Source: Mycobacterium sp. URHD0025 (GTDB taxonomy: Bacteria; Actinomycetota; Actinomycetes; Mycobacteriales; Mycobacteriaceae). Taken from it: a stretch of 64,000 bases of DNA. Each line of letters starts with the position of its first letter. Position 1 is the first letter of the stretch. Both the position numbers and the translations under genes were made by a program. The stretch lies in assembly GCF_000426065.1 (NCBI RefSeq), contig NZ_AUEQ01000010.1, positions 293,668 to 357,667 on the forward strand. The letters are read 5' to 3'. The notes below the pieces were generated by a model. It was not told the DNA's origin and did no database searches. It saw only the letters and a list, made by a program, of their open reading frames with translations. Of the stretch, positions 25,831 through 37,385 are shown in pieces.

Positions 25831-27237
25831 GTGACCTCTACCGTGACGCCCACCGGCGGGACCTGGCGGCAACTACTGGGCGGCCGGCATCTGGGTGCGT
25901 CCACCGTGTTGGCCGGCGGCGTGCTTCTGTACGCCACCAACGAATTTCTGACGGTCAGCCTGTTGCCCAGCGCGGTGGCCGACATCGGTGGTCACCGGTT
26001 CTACGCGTGGGTGACGACGGTGTATCTGGTCGCTTCGGTGGTTGCGGCCACCACCGTTCACTCGACACTGATGCGGCTGGGGCCGCGGCGGGCATACCTT
26101 TCGGGACTCACCGTATTCGCTGCCGGAAGCTTGGGGTGTGCGTTGGCTCCGAGCATGGAGGTGTTGCTGGCCGGCCGGACCGTGCAGGGCTTTGCCGGCG
26201 GGCTGCTGGCCGGTCTGGGCTATGCGGTGATCAACACCGCGCTGCCGAATACGTTGTGGACCAAGGCTTCTGCGCTTGTTTCGGCGATGTGGGGCGTCGG
26301 CACGATCATCGGCCCCGCGGCGGGTGGGCTGTTCGCGCAATTCGGCCACTGGCGGTGGGCCTTCGGTGTGCTGGTGGTGCTGACGGCCGCGATGGCCGCG
26401 CTGGTGCCGGTCGCACTGCCGAACCGCACCGGCGCAGTATCGGAGCGGGCTCCCGGCATTCCGGTTCCGTCCCTCGCACTGCTGGGTGCGGCAGCCATGG
26501 CGGTGAGTGTGGCTGGTATTCCGCACGATTGGCGGGCCACCGCCGCACTGCTCGGAGTCGGGGTGGCGTTGGTGGCTGGTTTCGTGTTCGTCGACCGTCG
26601 GGCCCGCGCGGCGGTCTTGCCGCCCAGCACGTTCGGCCCGGGTCCGCTCAAATGGATCTACCTGAGCCTCGGGGTGCTGATGGCCGCCACCATGGTCGAC
26701 ATGTATGTGCCGCTGTTCGGCCAACGGTTGGCACACCTGACACCGGTGATGGCCGGGTTCTTCGCCGCGGTGTTGTCTGTCGGCTGGACTGCGGGGGAGA
26801 TCGTCAGCGCGTCGCTGCAGAACCGGCGGACGATCAGGCGGACCGTCGCAGTTGCGCCCATCGTCATGGCTGTCGGATTGGCGGGCGGCGCGCTGTTGAT
26901 CCGGGACGGGATGGCGCCGTGGGCAGTCGTTGCGTGGGCCGCGTCGCTCGTGGTCACCGGGACCGGCATCGGCATCGCGTGGCCACATCTGTCCGCCTGG
27001 GCCATGGGCAGTGTGGACGATCCGGGTGAAGGTCCCGCCGCGGCGGCGGCGATCAACACCGTGCAACTGATCTGCGGGGCGTTCGGTGCGGGGCTGGCCG
27101 GTGTCGTCGTGAACCTCCGCGATACCGGGGATGCGGCCGCTGCGCGTTGGCTGTTCGCCGGATTCGCGGTGCTGGCGGTGGTCGGCACGGTGGCCTCCTT
27201 CCGGTCCGGCCGCGGTGCTCAGTACCTGGCCCACTAG
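25831..27237 (+). CDS. Major facilitator superfamily transporter (Rv1634-like)
   Basis: Protein of 468 residues with 13-14 hydrophobic helices and the drug-H+ antiporter look of the DHA2 type: LLPSAVADIGGHRFYAWVTTVYLVAS, then RLGPRRAYLSGLTVF for motif A, and GLGYAVINTALP, GTIIGPAAGGLFAQFGHWRWAF for motif C. Position after uvrB matches Rv1634, a putative drug-efflux protein. The substrate is not predictable. No regulator gene is adjacent, so expression may be constitutive from its leaderless promoter. Confidence 0.85.
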   Translation: MTSTVTPTGGTWRQLLGGRHLGASTVLAGGVLLYATNEFLTVSLLPSAVADIGGHRFYAWVTTVYLVASVVAATTVHSTLMRLGPRRAYLSGLTVFAAGSLGCALAPSMEVLLAGRTVQGFAGGLLAGLGYAVINTALPNTLWTKASALVSAMWGVGTIIGPAAGGLFAQFGHWRWAFGVLVVLTAAMAALVPVALPNRTGAVSERAPGIPVPSLALLGAAAMAVSVAGIPHDWRATAALLGVGVALVAGFVFVDRRARAAVLPPSTFGPGPLKWIYLSLGVLMAATMVDMYVPLFGQRLAHLTPVMAGFFAAVLSVGWTAGEIVSASLQNRRTIRRTVAVAPIVMAVGLAGGALLIRDGMAPWAVVAWAASLVVTGTGIGIAWPHLSAWAMGSVDDPGEGPAAAAAINTVQLICGAFGAGLAGVVVNLRDTGDAAAARWLFAGFAVLAVVGTVASFRSGRGAQYLAH

Positions 27238-27272
27238 CACCGCGAGCCGCCCGCGATGAGTTTCTCCGGCCG

Positions 27273-27289
27273 TACGAGTCTCACTCGTA
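27273..27289 (+). promoter_or_regulatory. Inverted-repeat operator upstream of DUF899 gene
   Basis: TACGAGT-CTC-ACTCGTA is a perfect 7+3+7 repeat. It touches a -10-like TATAGG (27288-27293) ahead of the AAGGAG ribosome site, so it is placed to block initiation. The regulator is not in the window. Confidence 0.6.
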
Positions 27290-27312
27290 TAGGACCGATT
27301 CAAGGAGATTCG

Positions 27313-28080
27313 ATGCCGCTGACACTCAATGCCTACCCAGACGTCGTCACTCGGGACGAGTGGCTCGAGGCGCGCAAGAAGCTACTGGCCGCCGAGCGTG
27401 AGGTGACGCACCTGCGCGATGCGGTCAACGCCCAACGGCGCCGGCTACCGATGGTGAAGGTGGAGAAGGACTACACGTTCGAAGGGCCGGATGGCGAAGT
27501 GAGACTCGTCGACCTGTTCGAGGGACGCAGCCAGCTCTACATCCACCACTTCATGTGGATCGATGCGATCGACCAGGGTTGTCCCAGCTGCACCGCTGCG
27601 GCCGATCTCACCTTCACCGCACAGGACCGAGAACTGTTGCACGGCAAGGGCGTTACGTTCGCCTGTATCTCCCGTGCGCCCTACGCCAGCATCGCGGCGT
27701 ACCGCGACGCGCATGGTTGGACGTTTCCGTGGTACTCGTCACGCGATGGCGATTTCACCTACGACTTCCACGTGACGCTCGATCCGGCTCGGGCGCCGAT
27801 CGAATACAACTACCAGTCCGTCGACGAGCTCCACGATGCCGGTTTCGCCGACGAAGACCTCCGCGGCGACTGGCCGGGTGCCAGTGTCTTCCTGCGCCGG
27901 GGCGACGAGGTCTTCCACACCTACTCGGCCTTCGCCCGCGGCCTGGACCACACCGCCGTGGGCTACCCGTTCCTCGATCTCACCCCGTATGGGCGGCAAG
28001 AACCGTGGGAGGACTCGCCGGCCGGGTGGCCGCAGGGTGGGGCAGTGGTCGGCAGGCCGGTAGGGGATGCCGACGATTAG
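27313..28080 (+). CDS. DUF899 family thioredoxin-fold protein
   Basis: Protein of 255 residues. DUF899 features: DEWLEARKKLLAAEREVTHLRDAV at the N-terminus, then a thioredoxin-like core with the Cys pair in DQGCPSCTAAADL, ISRAPYASIAAYRDAHGWTFPWYSS, and the tail HTAVGYPFLDLTPYGRQE. The fold and Cys pair suggest a thiol-redox or peroxidase-like role, though this is not proven for the family. ATG 27313 has AAGGAG 5 nt upstream. An operator palindrome precedes it, and the genes before and after are unrelated. Confidence 0.88.
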   Translation: MPLTLNAYPDVVTRDEWLEARKKLLAAEREVTHLRDAVNAQRRRLPMVKVEKDYTFEGPDGEVRLVDLFEGRSQLYIHHFMWIDAIDQGCPSCTAAADLTFTAQDRELLHGKGVTFACISRAPYASIAAYRDAHGWTFPWYSSRDGDFTYDFHVTLDPARAPIEYNYQSVDELHDAGFADEDLRGDWPGASVFLRRGDEVFHTYSAFARGLDHTAVGYPFLDLTPYGRQEPWEDSPAGWPQGGAVVGRPVGDADD

Positions 28081-28141
28081 TGATCATTGCGATCGAAACT
28101 ATCGACCCGCGTCTAAGTGCCTGGCACAGTAATCAATCGAC

Positions 28142-28212
28142 GCGGGTGTGGCTGAGTGGCTAGGCACCGGCCTGCAAAGCCGTTTACACGGGTTCGAATC
28201 CCGTCACTCGCT
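28142..28212 (+). tRNA. tRNA-Cys (anticodon GCA)
   Basis: 71-nt cloverleaf: acceptor GCGGGTG pairs with CACTCGC with one G-U, anticodon loop CTGCAAA with GCA at 28174-28176, T arm ACGGG-TTCGAAT-CCCGT, and U73, the main cysteine identity base. The CCA end is not encoded. The top anticodon-stem pair is a C-U mismatch. It is followed by a terminator hairpin at 28220-28254. Confidence 0.95.
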
Positions 28213-28219
28213 CGGGCGT

Positions 28220-28254
28220 CGGAGCCCCCTGTGGAGATTCTGCAGGGGGCTCCG
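28220..28254 (+). terminator. Terminator hairpin after tRNA-Cys
   Basis: Perfect 12-bp arms CGGAGCCCCCTG (28220-28231) and CAGGGGGCTCCG (28243-28254) around an 11-nt loop. It also lies 21 bp from the stop of the convergent lectin-like gene and may serve both strands. Confidence 0.85.
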
Positions 28255-28274
28255 TCATGTGGCTGAACTGACCG

Positions 28275-29165
28275 TCACCAACCATGGCCGATCTTGGTGC
28301 CTGACCTCGGGTGCCAGCCGGTCGCACCGCTGGGATCGTGCTCACCGTTCCCCAGGTACTTGTACCAGTACAAGTCGCCGTTGGGCTCGACGGCGTACAA
28401 CGCGACGCCGAAGCCGCCCTGATCGTCGGGCCCACCGACGATGCGGGTGAACCGGTCCCAGCCGCGGCCGATGATGTTGCGCGAGTTGGCGTGCCATCCG
28501 GTGCCTCCGCTCGGATCGTTGGTGCCGTCACCGGTATAGCGGTACCAGCGCAGGTCGCCGTTCTGCTCGACGCCCAACAGCACGCTGGAGGCCGCGGTCA
28601 GAATCTTGAAGTTGTGCCAGCCGTTCCCGATGGTGTTGCCGGAGTTGGCGGCCCAGCCGGTATTGCCCGACCGGTCTTCTTTTCCGTCGCCGACATACCG
28701 GTACCACCGCAGGTTGCCATTGGGCTCTACGCCGTAAAGCGTGCTCGCCGGGTCATTGGACGTGCGGCCTGCCTTCGGTGTGCACACCAGGCTGACGAAC
28801 CCCTGCCAGCCGTTACCGATTACGTTCTGTGAGTTGGCATCCCACCCGCGCGATCCGGCGCGGTCCTCGATGCCGTCGCCGGCCGTGTATCGATACCAGC
28901 GCAGATCGCCGTCGGGTTCGACCCCGAACAATATCCCGTCGCCACCACCGCAGAAGAACTTGAACCCGGCCCAACCATTACCGATCGTGTTGCGTGAGTT
29001 GGCAGCCCAATCGGTCGGGTTCTCGCCGTTCCGACCGGCACCGTCGTAGCGATACCAGCGCAGGTCTCCGTTGGCTTCAACGCCATAGAGTTCACCGACC
29101 CTGGGTAGCCCGCTATCGACGGGCACGGTTCCCGCGCCTCCACACGTCAGATGTTTGAAAGTCAT
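28275..29165 (-). CDS. Tachylectin-2-like five-bladed beta-propeller protein
   Basis: Protein of 296 residues made of five repeats of about 50 residues, each with LyGVepnGDLRWYRYxGdG, an N-rich turn and IGNGW.xF. This is the tachylectin-2 propeller pattern, in which each blade binds GlcNAc/GalNAc. There is no signal peptide or membrane span, so it is cytosolic or exported another way. ATG 29165 has a GAGGAG site 6 nt upstream; an in-frame codon at 29195 is less likely. It sits next to tRNA-Cys and looks accessory. A scaffold or glycan-binding role is inferred from fold only. Confidence 0.85.
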   Translation of the reverse strand: MTFKHLTCGGAGTVPVDSGLPRVGELYGVEANGDLRWYRYDGAGRNGENPTDWAANSRNTIGNGWAGFKFFCGGGDGILFGVEPDGDLRWYRYTAGDGIEDRAGSRGWDANSQNVIGNGWQGFVSLVCTPKAGRTSNDPASTLYGVEPNGNLRWYRYVGDGKEDRSGNTGWAANSGNTIGNGWHNFKILTAASSVLLGVEQNGDLRWYRYTGDGTNDPSGGTGWHANSRNIIGRGWDRFTRIVGGPDDQGGFGVALYAVEPNGDLYWYKYLGNGEHDPSGATGWHPRSGTKIGHGW

Positions 29166-29319
29166 GGTGCACTCCTCAGCGTCTCGACAGGACAATCGAC
29201 CTCAGCGTGCGCCGGCCTCGCCGGACGCCGTAGCGTAGTGCGCTACCTGTGTTACCGGTCGATGCCCGTCACACGGACCCCGTCGCAAACAGCTGGACAC
29301 CGCATCGAATAATGCAGCG

Positions 29320-30174
29320 GTGCCCATGCTGCCCCTTGCCGACGTCCTGTCCACGCTCGAACTCGTGGAGTCGGGTGACGGCATTTTCGTCGCCGAGCAG
29401 CGGGACAACGCCAGCCATCACATCGTGGGCGGGCACATCGCTGCCCAGGCGCTCATGGCGGCCAGCCGCACCGTCGACGGCAGATTGCCCCACAGCCTGC
29501 ACGTTTATCTGCTGCGGGCCGGCGACGCCCGGTATCCGGTGCACATGGAGGTGACCAAGCTGCGCGACGGCGGATCGCTGTCCACCCGCCGGGTGATCGG
29601 CCGTCAGGGCGACGAGGTGTTGCTGGAAGCGCTCGTCTCGTTCAGCGTCCCGATGGACGCCGCGGACTACCAGCAACCCAGACCCGCGGTGCCCGACCCC
29701 GAGACCCTGCCGCCGGTCGAAGAACAGTTGCAGGCGTTCGCCGATGAGGCCGGCGGATACTGGGTGAACCCGCAGTGGATCGAGCGCCGATACATCGACC
29801 CGCCTCCTCGGCTGGCGATCGACCTGCCGGAGCCGCCGGAGCGCACCCGGATGTGGTGGCGCCCCGCCGAACCCGTCACCGATGATCCGATCGTCAACAG
29901 CTGTCTGCTGACCTACTTCTCGGGCACCGCGTTGCTGGACGCCACGGTGACGATGCGGCGTGCCACCCAGGTCACGGTCTTCTCGGCGTTGATCGACCTC
30001 GCCATCTGGTTCCACCGCCCGGCCGATCTGACGGATTGGGTTCTGTCCGACCAGGTTTCACCCAGTGGCATCAACGGGCGCGGCCTGGCCAGCGCCACCG
30101 TCTACAACCGGTCAGGTCAACTCGCCTGCTCGGCGACCCAGGAGGTGTACTTCGGCCGCGCGCGCCGCGATTGA
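29320..30174 (+). CDS. Acyl-CoA thioesterase II (TesB-type)
   Basis: Protein of 284 residues with a double hotdog fold, which hydrolyses acyl-CoA to fatty acid and CoA. Seen: FVAEQRDNASHHIVGGHIAAQALMAASRTV, GGSLSTRRVIGRQ, and in the second half WFHRPADLTDWVLSDQVSPS.GRGLASATVYNRSGQLACSATQE, which carries the catalytic Asp/Thr-Ser/Gln set of TesB. GTG 29320 lies 6 nt after AATAAT (29308-29313), so it is likely leaderless; ATG 29326 is an alternative. It converges with the next gene with 1 bp between them. Confidence 0.92.
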   Translation: MPMLPLADVLSTLELVESGDGIFVAEQRDNASHHIVGGHIAAQALMAASRTVDGRLPHSLHVYLLRAGDARYPVHMEVTKLRDGGSLSTRRVIGRQGDEVLLEALVSFSVPMDAADYQQPRPAVPDPETLPPVEEQLQAFADEAGGYWVNPQWIERRYIDPPPRLAIDLPEPPERTRMWWRPAEPVTDDPIVNSCLLTYFSGTALLDATVTMRRATQVTVFSALIDLAIWFHRPADLTDWVLSDQVSPSGINGRGLASATVYNRSGQLACSATQEVYFGRARRD

Positions 30175-30175
30175 C

Positions 30176-31714
30176 TCACCGGGTCGACTTGACCACCTGA
30201 GCGAAGTTGAACTGCCAGCGTTCGACGATGTGGAAGCCCATGCTTTCGGGTACCTGATAGGCCGGAGCACGGTCCAACCGCGGCCCCGGCTGAAGCTTTG
30301 GTCCGCTCTGTCGGCTCGGCACCGAAGGGTCGCGTTCCGACACCGTCCACAACACCGTGCAGCGGCGCACCTGGTCGGCGACGCCCCAGATCCCGAGGTG
30401 TTGGTCCCACAACCGATTCCGCTGCGCCGCCGGGGTGCCGCGACCGGGATCGACAAGGTCGGCGTACGCGGCCGGACGGGCGGCGGTGATGGGCCGGATG
30501 GGGCCCGGCTTCCACGAGGTGGTGTTGTCGAAGATCACGCAGTCGCCAGGGGACGAGTGGGCCGAGATGACGTCCGCCACCTGGCTGAAGTCCATGCCTT
30601 CCTTGGCGTACGGGCCGCGTTGCACCGTGATGTAGTTCGGTGTCGCGGCCAAGGCGAACACCGCCAATGCCGTGGTGATCCATTCCCGGCTGCGGGCCAC
30701 CGCGACCACGCTGACTGCCAGCAGCAGTGCCATCGCCGGTGCGGTGAAACAGAGGTAGCGCGGATAGTAAAGCGGTTGGGAAACGGCCGAATACACCAAA
30801 AGTACCGCGGTCGGTGCGAGCACCCACACCGCGGCGACGACGACGAGCCGCCGGGTGCCGGCATCGGTCGGCCGTAGCCGACTCACCAGCAGAGGTGCGC
30901 TCAGCACGGCTGCGGCCAGTAGCGCGAAGGCCACGCTGTGGTCGAAATACTGCTCCATGACGACTTCGCCGACCGTATGTAGGCCCAGTGGTGAGATCCA
31001 GCCGACCTGGAAGCTCTGCGAACGGCACCACGAGATGAAGGGAACCACGATCAGGACGGCGGCCGCGGTGACCACAGCCCAGCCGGCTCTGCCGCGACGG
31101 CGGTCGCAGAGCATCATGACGGCCACGGCATGTGGGATCACCATGAGCACCACGAAGATGTTCAGCACGGTCGAAATCACCAGTAGCGCACCGTATGACA
31201 CCCACAGCGCGGTGCGATCGCGCCGGATCACGGAGATGAGCAGAACAGTCAGCCACACCGCTGCCAGCGTCGACCACGAATAGGAACGGGCCTCGATGCC
31301 GGCCCAGGTGATCCTGGGCAGCATCGCGAAAATGACTCCCGCACAGACCGATACCGTCCGACTGCCGAACTGCCGGCCGAGAATGACCACTCCGCCCGCC
31401 GCGCCCCCGACCGCAAGACAGCTGGAGAACCGGGACCAGAATTCTGTTGCGGGGAAAACAGCGAACCAGCCGTGCATGCCGAGGTAGTACAGGCCGTGCA
31501 CGGCGTCGATGTGGCCGATCAGGTCCCAGAGCTGGGAAACCGATCGGGTTGCCGCCGATATGGTGGCGGCCTCGTCGAACCACAGTGAGGGCCGGGCAGC
31601 CCCTGCTGCGCTCAGCACGATGGCGAACGCGGCCACCGCCAGGGCGTCGAATCGGCTGTCTCGATCGAGGCGCCGGTCCGCGCCGTCGGCGCGCTCATTC
31701 AGCGATAGATCCAC
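30176..31714 (-). CDS. GT-C membrane mannosyltransferase (syntenic with CapA/Rv1635c)
   Basis: Polytopic protein of 512 residues with the GT-C loop RPSLWFDEAATISAATRSVSQLW and HIDAVHGLYY after the first helix, then nine or ten helices and an outside C-terminal domain. Position between the MFS gene and the universal stress gene matches Rv1635c, which adds the first mannose cap to lipoarabinomannan in M. tuberculosis. Whether this species makes such caps is unknown, so I give no symbol. A second GT-C gene lies at 11836-13302. Confidence 0.82.
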   Translation of the reverse strand: MDLSLNERADGADRRLDRDSRFDALAVAAFAIVLSAAGAARPSLWFDEAATISAATRSVSQLWDLIGHIDAVHGLYYLGMHGWFAVFPATEFWSRFSSCLAVGGAAGGVVILGRQFGSRTVSVCAGVIFAMLPRITWAGIEARSYSWSTLAAVWLTVLLISVIRRDRTALWVSYGALLVISTVLNIFVVLMVIPHAVAVMMLCDRRRGRAGWAVVTAAAVLIVVPFISWCRSQSFQVGWISPLGLHTVGEVVMEQYFDHSVAFALLAAAVLSAPLLVSRLRPTDAGTRRLVVVAAVWVLAPTAVLLVYSAVSQPLYYPRYLCFTAPAMALLLAVSVVAVARSREWITTALAVFALAATPNYITVQRGPYAKEGMDFSQVADVISAHSSPGDCVIFDNTTSWKPGPIRPITAARPAAYADLVDPGRGTPAAQRNRLWDQHLGIWGVADQVRRCTVLWTVSERDPSVPSRQSGPKLQPGPRLDRAPAYQVPESMGFHIVERWQFNFAQVVKSTR

Positions 31715-32082
31715 GTCAGCGACCGTGTCACCCCCTCAACCGATGCCAAAGATTAACCTGAGGCACCCGACTCGCTCTCTCCGACAGTGTTATTGCCCAG
31801 CTACTGCCCGCTGTGTCGATCGGCGCACCGGTAGATGAGCTGGATCACTACAGTGGTGAATCGTCCTGGCGGCAACCCCGATTCGATCCGCGTCGACTAC
31901 GTCACGGTCGGCACCGATTTTGTGGTTCCGAGGGTTAACATCAGGGCCGAATCGCCGTTCCGGGACCGAAAAATGGGTTCAGTGGTCGGCTGTCCAAGTG
32001 GGTGTCGTGATTCGCCCCCCTGGTCAGCGGACGACGGGTTACTGTCTCGGGTGGCGTTGCAACTGACAGTGGGAGGGTATTG
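31715..32082 (+). other. 368-bp intergenic region, promoter only
   Basis: Between divergent genes. The clearest signal is TACTGT (32040-32045), a TAnnnT -10 for the stress-protein gene, giving a leader of about 30 nt with GGAGGG at 32072-32077. An 82-codon frame (31835-32083) has no recognisable content. A sequence near 31958 (CGGGACCGAAAA) only partly resembles a DosR box. Confidence 0.5.
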
Positions 32083-32526
32083 ATGAGCGCGTATCGAACC
32101 GTGGTGGTCGGCACGGACGGATCTGATTCGTCATTGCGTGCAGTCGACCGCGCCGGTCAGATTGCCGCCGGCTCGAATGCCAAGCTGATCGTGGCGACCG
32201 CCTACTTCCCCCAGAGCGAAGATCAGCGTGCCGCTGATGTGCTCAAGGACGAGGGCTACAAGATGGCAGGCAATGCGCCGATCTACGCCATCCTCCGCGA
32301 GGCGACCGACCGTGCGAAGGCTGCCGGCGCCACCGAGATCGAAGAGCGGCCGGTTGTCGGCGCTCCGGTCGATGCGCTCGTGGAGCTGGCCGAGGATGTC
32401 AACGCGGATCTTCTGGTGGTCGGCAACGTGGGCCTGAGCACCATTGCCGGACGCCTGCTGGGCTCGGTGCCCGCGAACGTGGCACGCCGGTCCAAGACCG
32501 ACGTGCTCATCGTCCACACCAGCTGA
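32083..32526 (+). CDS. Universal stress protein (Rv1636-like, cAMP-binding type)
   Basis: Single UspA domain of 147 residues: TVVVGTDGSDSSLRAVDRA at the start and the nucleotide loop GNVGLSTIAGRLLGSVPANV near the end. By position and length this is the orthologue of Rv1636/MSMEG_3811, reported to bind cAMP more tightly than ATP and to buffer the high cAMP of mycobacteria. A class III cyclase lies 23 kb downstream. GGAGGG 5 nt before ATG 32083 fixes the start. Confidence 0.93.
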   Translation: MSAYRTVVVGTDGSDSSLRAVDRAGQIAAGSNAKLIVATAYFPQSEDQRAADVLKDEGYKMAGNAPIYAILREATDRAKAAGATEIEERPVVGAPVDALVELAEDVNADLLVVGNVGLSTIAGRLLGSVPANVARRSKTDVLIVHTS

Positions 32527-32544
32527 GCCGAACAGGCTGACCGA

Positions 32545-33228
32545 CTACCAACCGCGCTCGCGCCACTCTCCGAGATGGGGACGTTCGGCGCCGAGCGTGG
32601 TGTCATCGCCGTGGCCGGGGTAGACGACGGTGCGATCGTCGTAGACGTCGAACACCTTGGCGCTCACATCACCCAGTAGCCGTTCGAAATCACCGGGTTG
32701 CCAGGTTTTGCCCACACCACCCGGGAACAGGCAGTCGCCGGTGAACAGGTGGGTCACCCCGTCCGGGGACTTGAGCGCCAGCGCGACCGATCCCTCGGTG
32801 TGACCCTGCAGGTGGATCACGTCGAAGGTGAGCTCACCGATCCGCACGGTGTCCCCGTCGGCAAGGATCCGGTCCGGGGCGACGGGCAAAGGTCCGGCGT
32901 CGAGTTCGTGGGCGGCCGTGGGTGCCCCGGTGACCTTTGCCACAGACTCCAGTGCCTGCCAATGGTCGAAGTGCTGGTGGCTGGTGACGATCAGCGACAG
33001 CTCGGGCGTCTGCTGGGCGATCAGGTCCAGCAGTACCTCGGCGTCGTTGGCGGCGTCGATGAGCAGGGTTTCACCGGTGGATGTGCAGGTCACCAGGTAG
33101 GCGTTGTTGTCCATGGGGCCGACCGACACCTTGATGATCGAGGCATTCGGCAGGGTGCGCCGGGCGGCGGTCCCCGGCTCCTGGTGACCTGTGTACGTAT
33201 CGTCCACCGCGATGTGAGGGCTGGTCAT
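32545..33228 (-). CDS. Metallo-beta-lactamase fold hydrolase (Rv1637c-like)
   Basis: Protein of 227 residues of the glyoxalase II-like branch: TSHQHFDHWQAL zinc motif, HLQGHTEGSVAL, FTGDCLFPGGVGKTW and the final PGHGDDTTLG. Such enzymes hydrolyse glutathione-like or other thioesters; mycobacteria use mycothiol instead of glutathione, so the natural substrate is open. ATG 33228 lies 6 nt after TACGGT (complement 33235-33240), a leaderless promoter. Divergent from uvrA, as in M. tuberculosis. Confidence 0.88.
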   Translation of the reverse strand: MTSPHIAVDDTYTGHQEPGTAARRTLPNASIIKVSVGPMDNNAYLVTCTSTGETLLIDAANDAEVLLDLIAQQTPELSLIVTSHQHFDHWQALESVAKVTGAPTAAHELDAGPLPVAPDRILADGDTVRIGELTFDVIHLQGHTEGSVALALKSPDGVTHLFTGDCLFPGGVGKTWQPGDFERLLGDVSAKVFDVYDDRTVVYPGHGDDTTLGAERPHLGEWRERGW

Positions 33229-33301
33229 AGCGCCACCGTATCGGGCTTGTCGGTGGCCGCACATAGCATGGGCGTGAAGTCTGTCGTGGGAAAGGAAACG
33301 C

Positions 33302-36196
<2,895 letters not shown>

Positions 36197-36212
36197 GTCC
36201 CATCCTTCACTG

Positions 36213-37382
36213 TCAGCGCTTGGACAGCGGCGAAGGGAACCGGGGGTTGGCGCGGGCGCCGGCCAGCCATTCGGTCAGCGCGTCGGCGCGCTGCTGCAAT
36301 GCGCGAGTGCCGTCGCGCCCGATCTCTTCCAGCAGATGCACCCGGACGCGGCCGTCGGCGTCCTGACCCCAGCCACCCACGATCCGGCCGTTCCACCAGG
36401 CCGTGGGCCCGCCGTTGCCGTTGGTGTCGAACACCTGGGAACGATGATCGCCGAGATACCAGTCGCGGTCGAACCACCCCATCGTCGTGACGTCCAGGCC
36501 CGGGAGCAGGGCCGCCCAGGGCTCGGCGTCCGGCTCGATGTCGAGATCGTCGGGCAGTACATAACCCACGGCGCCGGGAGCGCCTTCCAAATCCACTTCG
36601 ACGGCGCCGGTATCCCGCAAGGCGTGGCGGGCCCAGGTCAGGGTGTTGCCGAACCACCACTTGATGTCGGCGACGGTGGCCGGGCCGAACGTCCGTAGCC
36701 AGGTCCGCACGAGCTCGGTGCGCGCATGGTCCGGGTCGGCGGTCGGCACCGGCGCCCCGAGCCAGTCGGACGTGACCGTCCAGCGCGGCCGTGAGTTGTT
36801 CCAGCCACTGTCGTTGGGGCCGCGCACGATCTCACCCCGCACGCCGAGCACCGTCAAAACTCTTGGGGAAAGCGGTGTTTCGCCACCCCAGCGCTTTCCG
36901 GGCGCCGGATTGTGACTCCCGGCGAGTTCGGGTAGAGCGCTGCGCAATTGGGCCGCAGGCGTAGGTCCGTGTTCGCGTAGGTGGGCCAGTACCGCCTGGC
37001 ACGCCGTGTCCAGCCATTGGGCGCCGTCGGCGGCCACACCGGCCTTCTCCACATCGCCGATGAGCTTGCGCTGCTCGTTGCCGGCCACCCGGTCACTCGC
37101 GCCGGCCTGCACCAGCGGGAGGTCATCGGCGCGCACGATCCACAGTGTGCGCCGCATCGCGAGGTGTTTGAGCACGGTGCGCCGCTGGTAAAGCTCCTTG
37201 TCCAGATCGTCGATGGTGAAGCCGGGCAGGCGGGCGAACAGGGACAGGTAGGGGGTCGAGGGGTCAGTCGCATGCAGGCCGACGAAGGCGTGCGCCGTGT
37301 CGTCGATGGAGGATGCCGGTCGGCACAAGAAATGGCGTCGGGCCAGCCGGGCCCGGCGCTCGGCGGGTGTGAACGATCGCAC
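36213..37382 (-). CDS. Winged-helix (HTH_42, AlkZ/YcaQ-like) protein
   Basis: Protein of 389 residues of the tandem winged-helix family that includes the interstrand-crosslink glycosylases AlkZ and YcaQ/AlkX. Seen: RRHFLCRP.., VGLHATDPSTPYLSLFARLPGF, YQRRTVLKHLAMRRTLWIV near the N-terminus, then GPATVADIKWWFG and WNGRIVGGWGQDADGRV. Where AlkZ has its catalytic Gln pair (VQAQD by recall), this protein has LHATD, so base-excision activity may be altered or lost. It lies convergent with uvrA and 3 bp after a small acidic gene, forming an operon with it. Confidence 0.78.
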   Translation of the reverse strand: MRSFTPAERRARLARRHFLCRPASSIDDTAHAFVGLHATDPSTPYLSLFARLPGFTIDDLDKELYQRRTVLKHLAMRRTLWIVRADDLPLVQAGASDRVAGNEQRKLIGDVEKAGVAADGAQWLDTACQAVLAHLREHGPTPAAQLRSALPELAGSHNPAPGKRWGGETPLSPRVLTVLGVRGEIVRGPNDSGWNNSRPRWTVTSDWLGAPVPTADPDHARTELVRTWLRTFGPATVADIKWWFGNTLTWARHALRDTGAVEVDLEGAPGAVGYVLPDDLDIEPDAEPWAALLPGLDVTTMGWFDRDWYLGDHRSQVFDTNGNGGPTAWWNGRIVGGWGQDADGRVRVHLLEEIGRDGTRALQQRADALTEWLAGARANPRFPSPLSKR

Positions 37383-37385
37383 GGG

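Noticed and set aside
28142..29330. tRNA-Cys as integration site of a genomic island
   Set aside because: No integrase gene and no second copy of the tRNA 3' end were seen near the lectin gene or elsewhere in the window.
31955..31975. DosR-like box upstream of the universal stress gene
   Set aside because: Only a partial half-site with a shifted base and no symmetric second half.
31835..32083. 82-codon plus-strand frame before the universal stress gene
   Set aside because: No Shine-Dalgarno or leaderless -10 fitting its start, no recognisable motif, and it runs across the stress gene's promoter and ribosome site.
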